64,000 bases of DNA from Methylogaea oryzae (GTDB lineage: Bacteria > Pseudomonadota > Gammaproteobacteria > Methylococcales > Methylococcaceae), in the NCBI RefSeq assembly GCF_019669985.1, contig NZ_AP019782.1, positions 922,501-986,500 of the forward strand, given 5' to 3'. Position 1 is the first letter of the stretch; every line of letters starts with the position of its first letter. This document shows positions 34,374-43,369 of the stretch, in pieces. The notes beneath the pieces were generated by a model that saw nothing but the letters and a program-made list of their open reading frames with translations, was not told the DNA's origin and ran no database searches. The position numbers and the translations under genes are program-made.

Positions 34374-35804
34374 ATGGATACCCTGTCCGATCCGGTGCTG
34401 CTATCCCGCCTCCAGTTCGCCGTCACGGCGATTTTCCACATCCTGTGGCCGTTGCTGACCATCGGCTTGTCGCTGTTCCTGGTCGCCATGGAGGTGTTGT
34501 GGCTGAAAACCCGCGACGAGGACTATTACCGCCACGTGCGCTTCTGGAGCAAGCTGTTCCTGCTCAATTTCACCATGGGCGTGGTCAGCGGCATTCCCAT
34601 GGAGTTCGAGTTCGGCGCCAACTGGGACCGCTTCTCCGGCTTCGCCGGGGAATTCTTCGGCAACGCGCTGGGATTCGAGGGCGCCATGGCTTTCATGCTG
34701 GAAGCCGGCTTCCTCGGCATCATGCTGTTCGGCTGGACGCGGGTGACGCCGGCGATCCATTTGTTCGCTTCCGCCATGGTGGCGCTGGGCGCATCCCTGT
34801 CGGCTTTCTGGATATTGGTGGCCAACTCCTGGATGCAGACGCCGGCCGGCGGCCATGTGGAAAACGGCCGTTTCCGCGTGGACAGCTACGCCGACGCCAT
34901 TTTCAATCCGGACATGCCCCTGGCCTTCGCCCATATGTGGGGCGCCTGCCTGGAGACCAGCTTGTTCGTCATCGGCGGGCTTTCCGCCTGGTATATCGTC
35001 CGTAACCGGCATCCGGCGTTTTTTCTCAAATCCTTCAAGGCGGCGCTGTTGGCCGCCGTGCTGGTGGCGCCGTTGCAAGTGATCCTCGGCGACATCAAGG
35101 GGCGCGAGGTATACAAGACCCAGCCGGTAAAAATGGCCGCCATCGAGGCGCACTGGGAAACCAATCCCCCCGGCCAAGGCGCGTCGTGGAACGTGTTGGC
35201 CTGGCCGGACCGGCAAGCGGAGGCCAATGTCTGGGCCATTCGGTTGCCCCAGGTGCTCAGCCTGCTGGCCACCACCACGTGGGATGGGCGGGTGGCCGGG
35301 CTCAAGGCGTTTCCTGCCGCGGACCGGCCGCCCGCCATAGGGCTGATTTTCTACGCCTTCCGCATCATGGCCGGCATCGGCTTCGCCTTGTTCGGGCTGA
35401 TGGCGTGGACGGCGTGGGCTTGGAGCCGCGGGGGGCTGGAACCGGGGCGGGTCGTTCGGCAACGCGGGTTGCTGCTGGCTTGGGTGGCGGCTATTCCGCT
35501 CGGTTACGTCGCCACCGAGTGCGGCTGGATCGTGCGGGAGGTGGGCCGCCAGCCCTGGGTGGTGTATGGATTGCTGCGCACGCAGGAGGCGGCCTCGCAA
35601 CTCCAGCCGGCCGTCGTGGCGGCCAGCCTGGCCGGATTCGTCGCCGTGTACGCGGTATTGCTGGTGGTGTTCCTGGTTTTCGCCGCACGCATCGTGCGCA
35701 AGGGGCCGGACATGGGGCTGGCGCCGGCCCATTCCGCCGCCGGCCACCCTGCGAGCCACGGGCGGCGCGAAGCCGGCGAGGGGGAGGCGCGTCATGGAAG
35801 CTGA
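34374..35804 (+). CDS. cydA: Cytochrome bd-type quinol oxidase subunit I, short Q-loop
   Basis: A 476-residue nine-helix membrane subunit carrying the quinol site and hemes. It begins LSRLQFAVTAIFHILWPLLTIGLSLFL, with the heme ligand His in the first helix. LAFAHMWGACLETS holds the second ligand, and GREVYKTQPVKMAAIEAHWET is the conserved Q-loop stretch with the Lys and Glu of the quinol site. GWIVREVGRQPWVVYGLLRT is the family signature. The Q-loop lacks the long C-terminal insert of E. coli CydA, so it belongs to the short-loop (CIO-like) group. AAGGAG before ATG 34374 supports the start. It overlaps cydB by 11 bp. Confidence 0.95.
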   Translation: MDTLSDPVLLSRLQFAVTAIFHILWPLLTIGLSLFLVAMEVLWLKTRDEDYYRHVRFWSKLFLLNFTMGVVSGIPMEFEFGANWDRFSGFAGEFFGNALGFEGAMAFMLEAGFLGIMLFGWTRVTPAIHLFASAMVALGASLSAFWILVANSWMQTPAGGHVENGRFRVDSYADAIFNPDMPLAFAHMWGACLETSLFVIGGLSAWYIVRNRHPAFFLKSFKAALLAAVLVAPLQVILGDIKGREVYKTQPVKMAAIEAHWETNPPGQGASWNVLAWPDRQAEANVWAIRLPQVLSLLATTTWDGRVAGLKAFPAADRPPAIGLIFYAFRIMAGIGFALFGLMAWTAWAWSRGGLEPGRVVRQRGLLLAWVAAIPLGYVATECGWIVREVGRQPWVVYGLLRTQEAASQLQPAVVAASLAGFVAVYAVLLVVFLVFAARIVRKGPDMGLAPAHSAAGHPASHGRREAGEGEARHGS

Positions 35805-36810
35805 AATCCAACTGCTGCTGGCCACGATTTGGTACGCCATTATCGGCCTGATCCTGGTCTTGTACGTGATCCTGGACGGCTTCGATCTGGGCGTCGGCAT
35901 CCTCACCTTGTTCACCGACGAGGAGGAGCAGCGCAGCGTGATGATGACCACCCTGGGCAGCGTGTGGGACGCCAACGAAACCTGGCTGGTGTTGCTGGGC
36001 GGGGCTTTGTTCGGCGCTTTTCCGCTGGTTTACGCGGCGGTGCTGCACGCCTTGTATATCCCGGTGATGGCGATGTTGTTCGGCCTGATTTTCCGTGGCG
36101 TGGCGCTGGAGTTCCGCAGCCTGGCGCGGCGCAAGCGGCCGTGGAACCTGGTGTTCGGCGGCGGCAGCCTGGTGGCGGCGGCCGCGCAAGGCTTCGCCCT
36201 GGGCGGGCTGTTGGGCGGTTTGTCGGTGGCGCACGGAGGTTCCGCCGACGGCGCGTGGAGCTGGCTGACGCCCTATGCGGCGTTCGGCGCGGCGGGGGTG
36301 GTCGCCGCCTATGTGCTGTTCGGCGCCACCTATCTCATCATTAAGTCGGAGGGGGATATCCAGTCCGTTAGTTTCCGCCGGGCGCAACAAGCGGGCGTGT
36401 TCCTGATATTCGCGGCGCTGGTCGTCATTCCCTGGACCGTCCGGCTCTATCCCTACGTCGCCGAGCGCTGGGCCCGCTTGCCGGCGTTTTATTACCTGGC
36501 GGGCCTGCTGGCGTTGGCGTTTGCCATGCTGCTGCGATCCTTGCGTTTGCGCCGCGAATTAAGCCCGTTCTTTTGGAGCGTGGTTGTCTTTCTGGCCTCG
36601 GCGGGGCTGATGGTGCTGAGCCATTATCCCTACATCGTCCCCGCCGCCGTGACCGCTCAGGAGGCCGCGTCGCCCAGCAAAACCCTGATATTCATGCTCA
36701 CCGGCATCGGCATGTTGTTTCCCGTCATGCTGATCTACAACGGTTACCAGTACTTGGTATTCCGCGGCAAAGTGCGGTTGCGCAAGCGTCCCGCTGCGGA
36801 CGAGGCCTGA
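35794..36810 (+). CDS. cydB: Cytochrome bd-type quinol oxidase subunit II
   Basis: A 338-residue membrane partner of CydA, with eight or so helices. It starts MEAEIQLLLATIWYAIIGLILVLYVILDGFDLGVG, where the conserved Asp of DGFDLG and the WDANETWLVLLGGALFGAFP motif identify CydB. GGGGAGG precedes ATG 35794 inside the end of cydA, giving coupled translation. No cydX-like small ORF with a ribosome site is apparent before the convergent SagB gene 8 bp further on. Confidence 0.95.
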   Translation: MEAEIQLLLATIWYAIIGLILVLYVILDGFDLGVGILTLFTDEEEQRSVMMTTLGSVWDANETWLVLLGGALFGAFPLVYAAVLHALYIPVMAMLFGLIFRGVALEFRSLARRKRPWNLVFGGGSLVAAAAQGFALGGLLGGLSVAHGGSADGAWSWLTPYAAFGAAGVVAAYVLFGATYLIIKSEGDIQSVSFRRAQQAGVFLIFAALVVIPWTVRLYPYVAERWARLPAFYYLAGLLALAFAMLLRSLRLRRELSPFFWSVVVFLASAGLMVLSHYPYIVPAAVTAQEAASPSKTLIFMLTGIGMLFPVMLIYNGYQYLVFRGKVRLRKRPAADEA

Positions 36811-36818
36811 GGTGCAGC

Positions 36819-38456
36819 CTATAGCCCTTTGTTTTCCAGGTGGGAATAGGCCGGATGGCGCTCGATGGCGTTGTCTTCCACGCCGCCGCCCACGGAAAAG
36901 TGGTAGAGGACTTGCAGTTTGTTGCCGTGGATGCCGAATTGCTGGTGCACGGCGTCGTCGATGAAGCAGCCGATGCCGCACCCGTTCAGGCCGATCGCTT
37001 CTGCTTCCATGTATAGGGCCTGGCCCAGCAAGCCGGCCTCCCAGTGCAGCCGCCGGTATTCGCCGGGGCCGTAGCGGTTCAGGCGTCCTTCGAAGTCGGC
37101 CAGCATGCAGACCATGAAGGCGCCGCCCGAGGCCAGCGCTTGGTTGCAGCTAAGCACCCGGGAGGGTATCTGCGCATCGCCCGGTTGGATTTGGAACAGC
37201 GGCAGCCGTTCCGGGATGCCTTCGGTGCGTTGCCAGTCGGTCATGCGCTTGAGCTCCGTTCTCAGCAAGGCCATGCCTTCCTTGGAACGGGGCATGACGT
37301 ACATGCCCGGCGCCAGCCCTTTGACCCGGTGGACGAAGAACACCAGGTGTATGGCGGGTTCGTCCGGCAGGATGCTGAAAGGCAGCCGGCTCGGCCCCAG
37401 CCGGCGGCAGATGCGCAGGAAGTCCTCTAGCTCGATGTTGTGGGCGCCGTCCATGCGGCCGGCGCTGCGGCGCCGGCGGAACAGCTTGTCCGCGCCGGCG
37501 GGGCGCGGCGTGGAAGCTTGTTCGCCGGCGAACGGGGGAACGCGGGGGCGTTCGACGATTTCCTGTTCCAAACAGGCGACAGCCACCTCGTCGATGGCTG
37601 GCCAGGGGTGATAGCGATTGCTCAGAGGGGCCGGCTTGTGGGTCAGCAGCTTTTCCTGCACGTGCTCCAGCACGGACGGGTCCAAGCGCCAAGAGGCGGC
37701 AAGGTTCGGGGGCAGCGGACCGGGGGTCACCGCCACCAGGCAGCCGGGCTGTTCCGCTTCCGGGCCTTCCTGCGCCGCGACGCCGAGCAGCTTCGCCAGG
37801 TTCGGATCGGTGATGGGCAACAGGGTGCAGTGCCAGCCCAGCGTGGCGGCGGCATAGGCCAATGCGCCCAGTGCGTGGCCTAGATCGTGTTGGCAAAAGC
37901 GGTAGGCCCGGGCGCCGAATTTCCAGGAGCTGCGCCAGTGGATATTGGTGAAGCCGAATAACAGGGCGTTGGCAGGCAATGTTCCGAGCAGTTGCCGCCA
38001 TTGCTGCTCGCCCAAGGTGGCGCGCAATTCCAAGCCGTGCTCGTAGGCGTTGTAGTGGAGCAGGGCGGGGGCGGGCGTCAGTCCGGTCAAGGCGTCGCAC
38101 CACAGGTAAGCCTCGACGGGATGCATGCCGCCGGCGGAGGGGACGCAGCGCAGGGGCCAGTGCTTGCCGTTGCTGGTGACCCAGCCGGAAAGAGCGAAAC
38201 TGTGGTAGAGCAGCCGGCTCAACTCATCGACGCCCGCCATCTGCGGCGGCACGGCGCCCGCCATATGCAGCTCGTCGAACAGCGGTGTTTCTTGCGGCTC
38301 CGGTCGCGATAGCCGTTTTAGCGGCGCGCTTTTATAGCGGCGAAAGGCGTCAGGCTGGCAGGCCCAATCGGTATAGCCCAGGGAGGGCGCATAGCGGTTG
38401 AACTGGTGCTTGGTGAGCTGGTGGTACTCGAATACGGTGGTTAATGGATCAGTCAT
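36819..38456 (-). CDS. SagB-type / nitroreductase-like protein with two ThcOx domains
   Basis: A 545-residue protein of two tandem nitroreductase-fold halves. The first (about 70-270) has LSRLLYHSFALSGW, RCVPSAGGMHPVEAYLWC and FCQHDLGHALGALAYAAATLGWHC. The second (about 335-540) has LVFFVHRVKGLAPGMYVM, VLSCNQALASGGAFMVCMLAD, RRLHWEAGLLGQALYMEAEAIGLNGCGIGCF. SagB-type dehydrogenases oxidise azolines in peptides with FMN, but many stand-alone members have no peptide cluster; none is seen here. Most SagB proteins have one such domain, so the tandem form is notable. ATG 38456 is used; the upstream TTG at 38465 is an alternative. Confidence 0.8.
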   Translation of the reverse strand: MTDPLTTVFEYHQLTKHQFNRYAPSLGYTDWACQPDAFRRYKSAPLKRLSRPEPQETPLFDELHMAGAVPPQMAGVDELSRLLYHSFALSGWVTSNGKHWPLRCVPSAGGMHPVEAYLWCDALTGLTPAPALLHYNAYEHGLELRATLGEQQWRQLLGTLPANALLFGFTNIHWRSSWKFGARAYRFCQHDLGHALGALAYAAATLGWHCTLLPITDPNLAKLLGVAAQEGPEAEQPGCLVAVTPGPLPPNLAASWRLDPSVLEHVQEKLLTHKPAPLSNRYHPWPAIDEVAVACLEQEIVERPRVPPFAGEQASTPRPAGADKLFRRRRSAGRMDGAHNIELEDFLRICRRLGPSRLPFSILPDEPAIHLVFFVHRVKGLAPGMYVMPRSKEGMALLRTELKRMTDWQRTEGIPERLPLFQIQPGDAQIPSRVLSCNQALASGGAFMVCMLADFEGRLNRYGPGEYRRLHWEAGLLGQALYMEAEAIGLNGCGIGCFIDDAVHQQFGIHGNKLQVLYHFSVGGGVEDNAIERHPAYSHLENKGL

Positions 38457-38517
38457 GCCAAGCAAGTCGGGTTGCGCGTTGCTAATCCCACGCTTTTACC
38501 ATGACTCGCCGCCGCGT

Positions 38518-39327
38518 TCAAAGCCGGCTCGCCGGTTGTTCGCATCGGTTCACGCTTCCTGCGCGGCGCGTCAAATAAAGTCCCGCCAGCACGGCGGGAA
38601 CGCTGAGCAACTGCCCCATGGTGAGCGGCCAGCCGGATTCGAACACCGCTTGTCCTTCCTTGAAGGCTTCCAGCACGAAGCGGGCGCTGAAAATCAGGAT
38701 CAAGCTGCGTCCCAGCAGCCAGCCGTCCGCGCGGTCTTTGAGATTGAGGCGGTAATCGCGGAATAGGATCAGGAAAATCAACAGATAGCAGAACGATTCG
38801 TACAGCTGCACCGGATGGCGCGGCATCATGTCGACGCGGGCGAATACCACGCCCCAGGGCATGTCGGTGGGCCTGCCGAGAATCTCCGAGTTGATGAAAT
38901 TGCCGATGCGGATCAACACCCCGGAAATGGGCACGGCCATGCCGATGCGGTCGGCGATCCAGAGGAAGGAAACGCCTTCCGCCTGGCGGGAATACCAATA
39001 GATGCCGACGAGTATGCCGACCAGCGCGCCGTGGCTGGCCATGCCGCCCTGCCAGATTTTCAGGATTTCCGCCGGGTGGGACAGATAGAACGCCGGGTTA
39101 TACAGCAGCACGTGGCCCAGCCGCGCTCCGATCACCGTGCCGAGCATGAAATACAGCGCCAGGTCGTGGACCTCGTCCGGCGAGCGGCCTTCGCGGCGGT
39201 AAAGGTATTGAAAAAACACGATGCCGTAGATGAACGCTCCGGCGAACATCAGGCCGTACCAGTGCACAGGCCACTGGAATCCGCCCCAGGCGAGGGTAAA
39301 AGCGATGGGTGTTGCGTCCCAGAGCAT
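38518..39327 (-). CDS. lgt: Phosphatidylglycerol-prolipoprotein diacylglyceryl transferase
   Basis: A 269-residue seven-helix inner-membrane enzyme that adds diacylglycerol to the lipobox Cys of prolipoproteins. The Lgt signature RIGNFINSEILGRP is intact. GARLGHVLLYNP, GGMASHGALVGILVG with the catalytic His, and HPVQLYESFCYLL are also present. It lies 61 bp upstream of the SagB-like gene on the same strand. Confidence 0.96.
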   Translation of the reverse strand: MLWDATPIAFTLAWGGFQWPVHWYGLMFAGAFIYGIVFFQYLYRREGRSPDEVHDLALYFMLGTVIGARLGHVLLYNPAFYLSHPAEILKIWQGGMASHGALVGILVGIYWYSRQAEGVSFLWIADRIGMAVPISGVLIRIGNFINSEILGRPTDMPWGVVFARVDMMPRHPVQLYESFCYLLIFLILFRDYRLNLKDRADGWLLGRSLILIFSARFVLEAFKEGQAVFESGWPLTMGQLLSVPAVLAGLYLTRRAGSVNRCEQPASRL

Positions 39328-39434
39328 GGCGATCCCCGATGCTTGTCTCTGTGATGATGGCGGGAGCCAGCCGTGGGCCGGGCCGTCGTTAAGGCGGCTA
39401 TTTTTTTAAGCCTGCGCCCGCTTGTCAAGGAAGG

Positions 39435-39456
39435 GGCGGCCCGGCTCGGGGCCGCC
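39435..39456 (-). terminator. Hairpin downstream of the ASCH gene
   Basis: Perfect 8-bp arms GGCGGCCC / GGGCCGCC with a 6-nt loop lie 9 bp after the stop at 39465. On the minus strand it is followed by CCTTCCTT, a weak T tract. Confidence 0.45.
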
Positions 39457-39464
39457 GCGCGGAT

Positions 39465-39794
39465 TTAGGCGCTGCGTTGGAAATGGTGCACCCAGACTTG
39501 GTGGCTGTCGTTCCATTCCATGCCGGCGTGCATTTTCAGGATCAAATCTTTGTAGGCCTCCAGGCTGGGATAGCCTTCCGCTTGGGCGTCGGCGTCGGTC
39601 ATGTCGCCCAGGCTGCGCCGCTCCAGCGCGGTAACGGTGAAAGTCACGCCTTCCAGTTGGAAGGTTTCGCCGGGATAGGCGTAAACGCCGTCGCGGCGCT
39701 GCTGGGTTTTGCGTCCGGCGATGGCGGCTTCCACCAGTTTGGGGTGGCGGATCAGGCGGTCGATGTCGCAGGTTTTTTCGGGGTAATCGGTCAC
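39465..39794 (-). CDS. ASCH-domain protein
   Basis: A 109-residue protein: MTDYPEKTCDIDRLIRHPKL, then RKTQQRRDGVYAYPGETFQLEGVTFTVTALERRSLGDMTDADAQAEGYPSLEAYKDLILKMH. The R-K-T-Q start, G-D/E-x-F strand and A-x-A-EGY-x-S pattern are those of the ASCH (PUA-like) fold, which binds RNA or modified nucleosides. I start it at GTG 39794, since upstream in-frame codons are Pro/Arg-rich and unlike the family. It is divergent from tsaB. Confidence 0.75.
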   Translation of the reverse strand: MTDYPEKTCDIDRLIRHPKLVEAAIAGRKTQQRRDGVYAYPGETFQLEGVTFTVTALERRSLGDMTDADAQAEGYPSLEAYKDLILKMHAGMEWNDSHQVWVHHFQRSA

Positions 39795-39944
39795 GGCGGT
39801 ATCCGGTGGTGATGGGCAAGGGCGCCATTTTACCACTCGTCCGCCCGGCTGGCCCGCGCCGGCGGCCGGCGACGGGGTGGTGTTGTTCGGCGGAAACGGG
39901 GAGAATTGCGCCTTCACGCTCCGTCGCCGCCGTTTCCTCGTTCC

Positions 39945-40631
39945 ATGAAAATCCTCGCCCTCGATACCGCCACCGAAGCTTGCTCCGCCGCCCTCTACGA
40001 CGACGGCCGGATACTGGAACGCTACCGGCTGGCGCCGCGCGAGCACACGGTGCTGATCCTGCCCATGCTGGACGAGTTGCTGGCGGAAGCCGGCTATACG
40101 CTCGAGGCAATGGACGGCATCGGTTTCGGCCGTGGGCCCGGCGCTTTCACCGGCTTGCGCATCGCCGCCGGCGTGGCGCAAGGCATCGCTTTCGGCGCCG
40201 ATTTGCCGGTGGTGGCGGTCTCCACCTTGGCGGCTTTGGCCCTGGAAGCCTTGGACGAAAGCGCCATGGACTATGCTTACCCTTGCCTGGATGCCCGCAT
40301 GGGCGAGGTTTATTGGGGCGTATACCGCCGCGGGCCGGGCGGGATGCCGCAGCCGATGGGCGCAGAGCGCGTCTGCCCGCCGGACGCGGTGGATTTTGCC
40401 GATGCTGGCTTGGGCGTGGCCTCGGGCAGCGGATGGGCGACTTACGGCGAGTTGCTGCGGCACAACGGGGCCGGCCGGGTCGGCGCTGAATTATCGGAAC
40501 GTTTCCCCAGGGCCGGCGCCGTGGCCCGTTTGGCGGCGGACGGCTTCGCGCAAGGGCTGCAAGTGGCGGCGGAATTGGCCCAGCCGGTTTACCTGCGCGA
40601 CAACGTGGCAAAAAAGCCCGCGAGGGCGTGA
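39945..40631 (+). CDS. tsaB: tRNA threonylcarbamoyladenosine biosynthesis protein TsaB
   Basis: A 228-residue ASKHA-fold protein, the inactive partner of TsaD in making t6A37 of ANN-decoding tRNAs. It begins MKILALDTATEACSAALY and contains REHTVLILPMLDELL and GFGRGPGAFTGLRIAAGVAQGIAF, the TsaB signature. ATG 39945 is the natural start; upstream codons are Pro/Arg-rich. It ends 10 bp before yciO, another member of a threonylcarbamoyl-related family, so the pairing makes functional sense. Confidence 0.95.
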   Translation: MKILALDTATEACSAALYDDGRILERYRLAPREHTVLILPMLDELLAEAGYTLEAMDGIGFGRGPGAFTGLRIAAGVAQGIAFGADLPVVAVSTLAALALEALDESAMDYAYPCLDARMGEVYWGVYRRGPGGMPQPMGAERVCPPDAVDFADAGLGVASGSGWATYGELLRHNGAGRVGAELSERFPRAGAVARLAADGFAQGLQVAAELAQPVYLRDNVAKKPARA

Positions 40632-40641
40632 GAGGCGAGAC

Positions 40642-41259
40642 ATGGCTCAATTTCTGCAGGTCCATCCGGACGATCCCCAGCCGCGCTTGATCGAGAAAGC
40701 GGTGGAAAAGTTGCGCCAAGGCGCCCTGATCGTTTACCCCACCGATTCGTCCTATGCCTTGGCTTGCCAATTGGACGACAAGGACGCGCTGGAGCGTTTC
40801 AAGCGGCTGCGGCAGTTGGACGACCGCCATCAGTTCAGCCTGTGTTGCGCCGATCTGGCCCAAGCGGCCCGCTTCGCGCAAATTCCCAACGCGGCGTTTC
40901 GCTTGATGAAGTCCCTGGTGCCGGGGCCGTTCACCTTCATCCTCAAGGCTAGCAAGGAAGTCCCGCGCCGCTTGCAGCAGCCCAAACGCAAAACCATCGG
41001 CATCCGCCTGCCCGACAATCCCATCGCCCTGGCCCTGGTGGCCGCCCTGGGCGAGCCGTTGGTCACCGCCACTCTGCTGCTGCCCGGCGACGACGAGCCC
41101 CTGTCCGATCCCTACGATATCCGCGAGCGCCTCGCCAACCAGGTGGATATGGTGGTGGACGGCGGCACCTTGGACACGGAGCCGACCACGGTGGTGGACT
41201 TGACCGAGGACTCCCCCAGCATCGTGCGCCAGGGCAAGGGTGTGGTGCCGGGGCTGTGA
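40642..41259 (+). CDS. yciO: YciO, Sua5/YrdC-family protein
   Basis: A 205-residue protein of the Sua5/YciO/YrdC family, closely resembling E. coli YciO along its length: FLQVHPDDPQPRLIEKAVEKLRQGALIVYPTDSSYALAC at the start, AFRLMKSLVPGPFTFILKASKEVPRRL, RKTIGIRLPDNPIALALV and the C-terminal PTTVVDLTEDSPSIVRQGKG. The family makes or binds threonylcarbamoyl-AMP; YciO itself has a less certain role than TsaC. AGAGGCGAGA precedes ATG 40642. It is co-transcribed with tsaB. Confidence 0.92.
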   Translation: MAQFLQVHPDDPQPRLIEKAVEKLRQGALIVYPTDSSYALACQLDDKDALERFKRLRQLDDRHQFSLCCADLAQAARFAQIPNAAFRLMKSLVPGPFTFILKASKEVPRRLQQPKRKTIGIRLPDNPIALALVAALGEPLVTATLLLPGDDEPLSDPYDIRERLANQVDMVVDGGTLDTEPTTVVDLTEDSPSIVRQGKGVVPGL

Positions 41260-41376
41260 CGGGCTTTGCGCGCTAAGCCGGCTTTGCGGTAATGTACCCC
41301 ACGCCGCGACCGTCCCGCTCCTGGGGGCAAGCGGCAGACCAAGGAAAACCCCAAAACGATTCTTAAAAAGACAGGG

Positions 41377-42681
41377 ATGGGCGGCATGAATCGGCTGCAA
41401 CGGGACACGGAATCGATGGAAAGCATGTCCTTGAACGATTTGTTCAGGCAGGACATCGGCGGTTTGCAGGCGCTGGCCGTTATCGTCGGCCTCTACCTGG
41501 TGGCCTGGTGCTCCAACAGCGCTCCCGGCACGCTGAGCGCCTGGTTCGGCGCGCAAGGTTCCCTGCGGGCTTATGTGGTGGAAGAAACGCCGGCCGACCA
41601 CCCGGTGTGCCGTTCCGCCGCCTGCACCTACCCGGTCGCCGCCGCCCGCGAGGCGCGGCCTGTGTTCGTGGCGCCGGCGAACTACGCCGCGCCGCCGGCC
41701 ACCACCCTGGCCGCGCCGGAAGGCCGCTTCATCGTGCTGGAAACCGTCTGGATGCGCAACGACGGCTTCACTTGGCCGCTGCCGGGCAAGGGCTACGTCA
41801 TCGGCCTGACCACATCGCTGGCAAAAGAGACGGGCTACCCCTCGCCATCCAACTATCCCCCCCTGGCGGTGGAAACGCCGGCCTATGCCTTGAGCGCCCT
41901 CGAAGCGGAAAGCGGCGACCGGATACGGCTGGACGCGGTGCCGGATGCGGGCATACCGCCTCCCGATCTTCTGAACAGGCGTTTCTCGGAAATCGAAGTC
42001 CAACCCTTGGAATTCAACCTGCGCCTGAGCCTGCCCGAGCCGCCGCCCGCCCCGCTGGCGGTTGGGGAAACGGCGCGCTTGCTGTTCGATGTGAGCCACC
42101 TTCCGCCGCCAGGCCGCGATGGTGAAAAGCCCGGCGACGTATTGCCGGTGGAAATCACCGAGGTTTCCGGCGCGACGGCGGATCAAAAGGCCGGCGTCAC
42201 GGTGAAAATCGGCGATCCGCAACATTCCCTCGGCCTGCTGGCGTGGCGCGTGCAAGCGCAGCGCAAGCGCGGCCAAATCGCTTTTCCGTCCACCATCATG
42301 GTGGAATTCACGCCACACTACGGCCGCGCCGAAGGGCAGGTGCTGCGCATACCGGCCGCCGCATTGGCGCGGCGCGGCGACGATGCCTTCGTCTGGCGGG
42401 AAATCAAGGGCTTCGCCTTGCCGGTGTGGGTGAGGGCGCTGGGGCTGATCGACGGCGACGTGCTGGTTACCGAAAGAACGGGAGCCCGCGGCATGCCGGT
42501 GCGGCCGGACGATTGGCGCCGGCTTTCCGCCTACCAGCGGGGAGAAACACTGCGGGCTGCGCTGCACCCGGACGACGCCCGCGTCAACCACCTGCTTGCC
42601 AAGGACACCGCCATTGTCGCTAAACCCGACGAATCCCTCTCGGCGGGCTCCGCCATCAGGATCGGCGATGCAAACCTTTGA
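41377..42681 (+). CDS. Membrane-anchored adaptor-like protein in the TelA operon
   Basis: A 434-residue protein with one membrane helix near residues 30-48 (LQALAVIVGLYLVAWCS) and a large extracytoplasmic part. The region EGQVLRIPAAALARRGDDAFVWREIKGFALPVWVRALGLIDGDVLVTE (about 325-370) looks like the membrane-proximal domain of periplasmic adaptor (HlyD/MacA-like) proteins; the rest is Pro-rich beta structure. There is no recognisable lipoyl motif. It overlaps the next gene by 14 bp. I give no function; context ties it to the TelA-family protein two genes on. Confidence 0.55.
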   Translation: MGGMNRLQRDTESMESMSLNDLFRQDIGGLQALAVIVGLYLVAWCSNSAPGTLSAWFGAQGSLRAYVVEETPADHPVCRSAACTYPVAAAREARPVFVAPANYAAPPATTLAAPEGRFIVLETVWMRNDGFTWPLPGKGYVIGLTTSLAKETGYPSPSNYPPLAVETPAYALSALEAESGDRIRLDAVPDAGIPPPDLLNRRFSEIEVQPLEFNLRLSLPEPPPAPLAVGETARLLFDVSHLPPPGRDGEKPGDVLPVEITEVSGATADQKAGVTVKIGDPQHSLGLLAWRVQAQRKRGQIAFPSTIMVEFTPHYGRAEGQVLRIPAAALARRGDDAFVWREIKGFALPVWVRALGLIDGDVLVTERTGARGMPVRPDDWRRLSAYQRGETLRAALHPDDARVNHLLAKDTAIVAKPDESLSAGSAIRIGDANL

Positions 42682-43357
42682 AGCCGGCACAGCCGCGAAA
42701 ACCCGGGCCGAGACGCTGCTGGCCATGGGTACCCGCGCCATCGACGAACTGGGTAAGCAAGCCGGAGAACAGTCCGCCGATGCGCTCAAACTGCTGGACG
42801 GCATCAGCGCTTCCACCGCCAATCTGCAACAGGTCAGCACCGCCTTGATGCCCCTGATGACCAAGTTCCGCACCGTGTCCGGTTTGCGCCGGCTATGGCA
42901 GTGGTTCACCGGCGAACTGCTGGAGCGCGAGGTGTTTTTCCCGACGGTGTGCGGGCAAATCGAACAACTGGCCGGACAAGGCGAAAGCGGCGACTTGGAA
43001 TTGGCCGACCAAAGTCGGCTGCTGCTCGAACACGCCGTAGCCATGGAGGAACACATACGGCAGCTCGAACTGGATATCGAAGCCGGCCGCTTAATGCTGT
43101 CGCCCGAGGCGACGCAGCGGCGCGAGGCAGCGGGATTCGACCCGCACGAACACGCCCGCTTGTCCCGCCGGCTGGGCAATCTGGAGGCCATGGCCACGGC
43201 TTTGCGGCTGACCCAGGCCCAGTTCAAGGTGGCGGTGGAGCACGCCCAAGCCGTGTCCGATCGCTTCAAGGAAGTGCGTGTCCTGCTATTGCCGATATGG
43301 AAACAGCGCATGGGATTCGAACTGTTTTCCCAACGCGTCACCCAAGCCGCAGAATAA
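42668..43357 (+). CDS. Helical cytoplasmic protein in the TelA operon
   Basis: A 229-residue, mostly helical protein without signal or membrane segments: MQTFEAGTAAKTRAETLLAM, GISASTANLQQVSTALMPLMTKFRTVSGLRRLWQWFTGELLEREVFFPTVCGQIEQL, and a long coiled-coil stretch. It ends RVLLLPIWKQRMGFELFSQRV, which echoes the IPAWKRQFTLAL segment of the following TelA protein, so it may be a distant truncated TelA relative. ATG 42668 lies inside the end of the previous gene. It precedes the TelA gene by 12 bp. Confidence 0.6.
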   Translation: MQTFEAGTAAKTRAETLLAMGTRAIDELGKQAGEQSADALKLLDGISASTANLQQVSTALMPLMTKFRTVSGLRRLWQWFTGELLEREVFFPTVCGQIEQLAGQGESGDLELADQSRLLLEHAVAMEEHIRQLELDIEAGRLMLSPEATQRREAAGFDPHEHARLSRRLGNLEAMATALRLTQAQFKVAVEHAQAVSDRFKEVRVLLLPIWKQRMGFELFSQRVTQAAE

Positions 43358-43369
43358 GGAGTTGCCAAC

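Noticed and set aside
40147-43368. A 1073-codon minus-strand frame opposite tsaB, yciO and the TelA operon
   Set aside because: It covers four genes with strong homology on the plus strand and has low-complexity Arg/Gly/Gln content.
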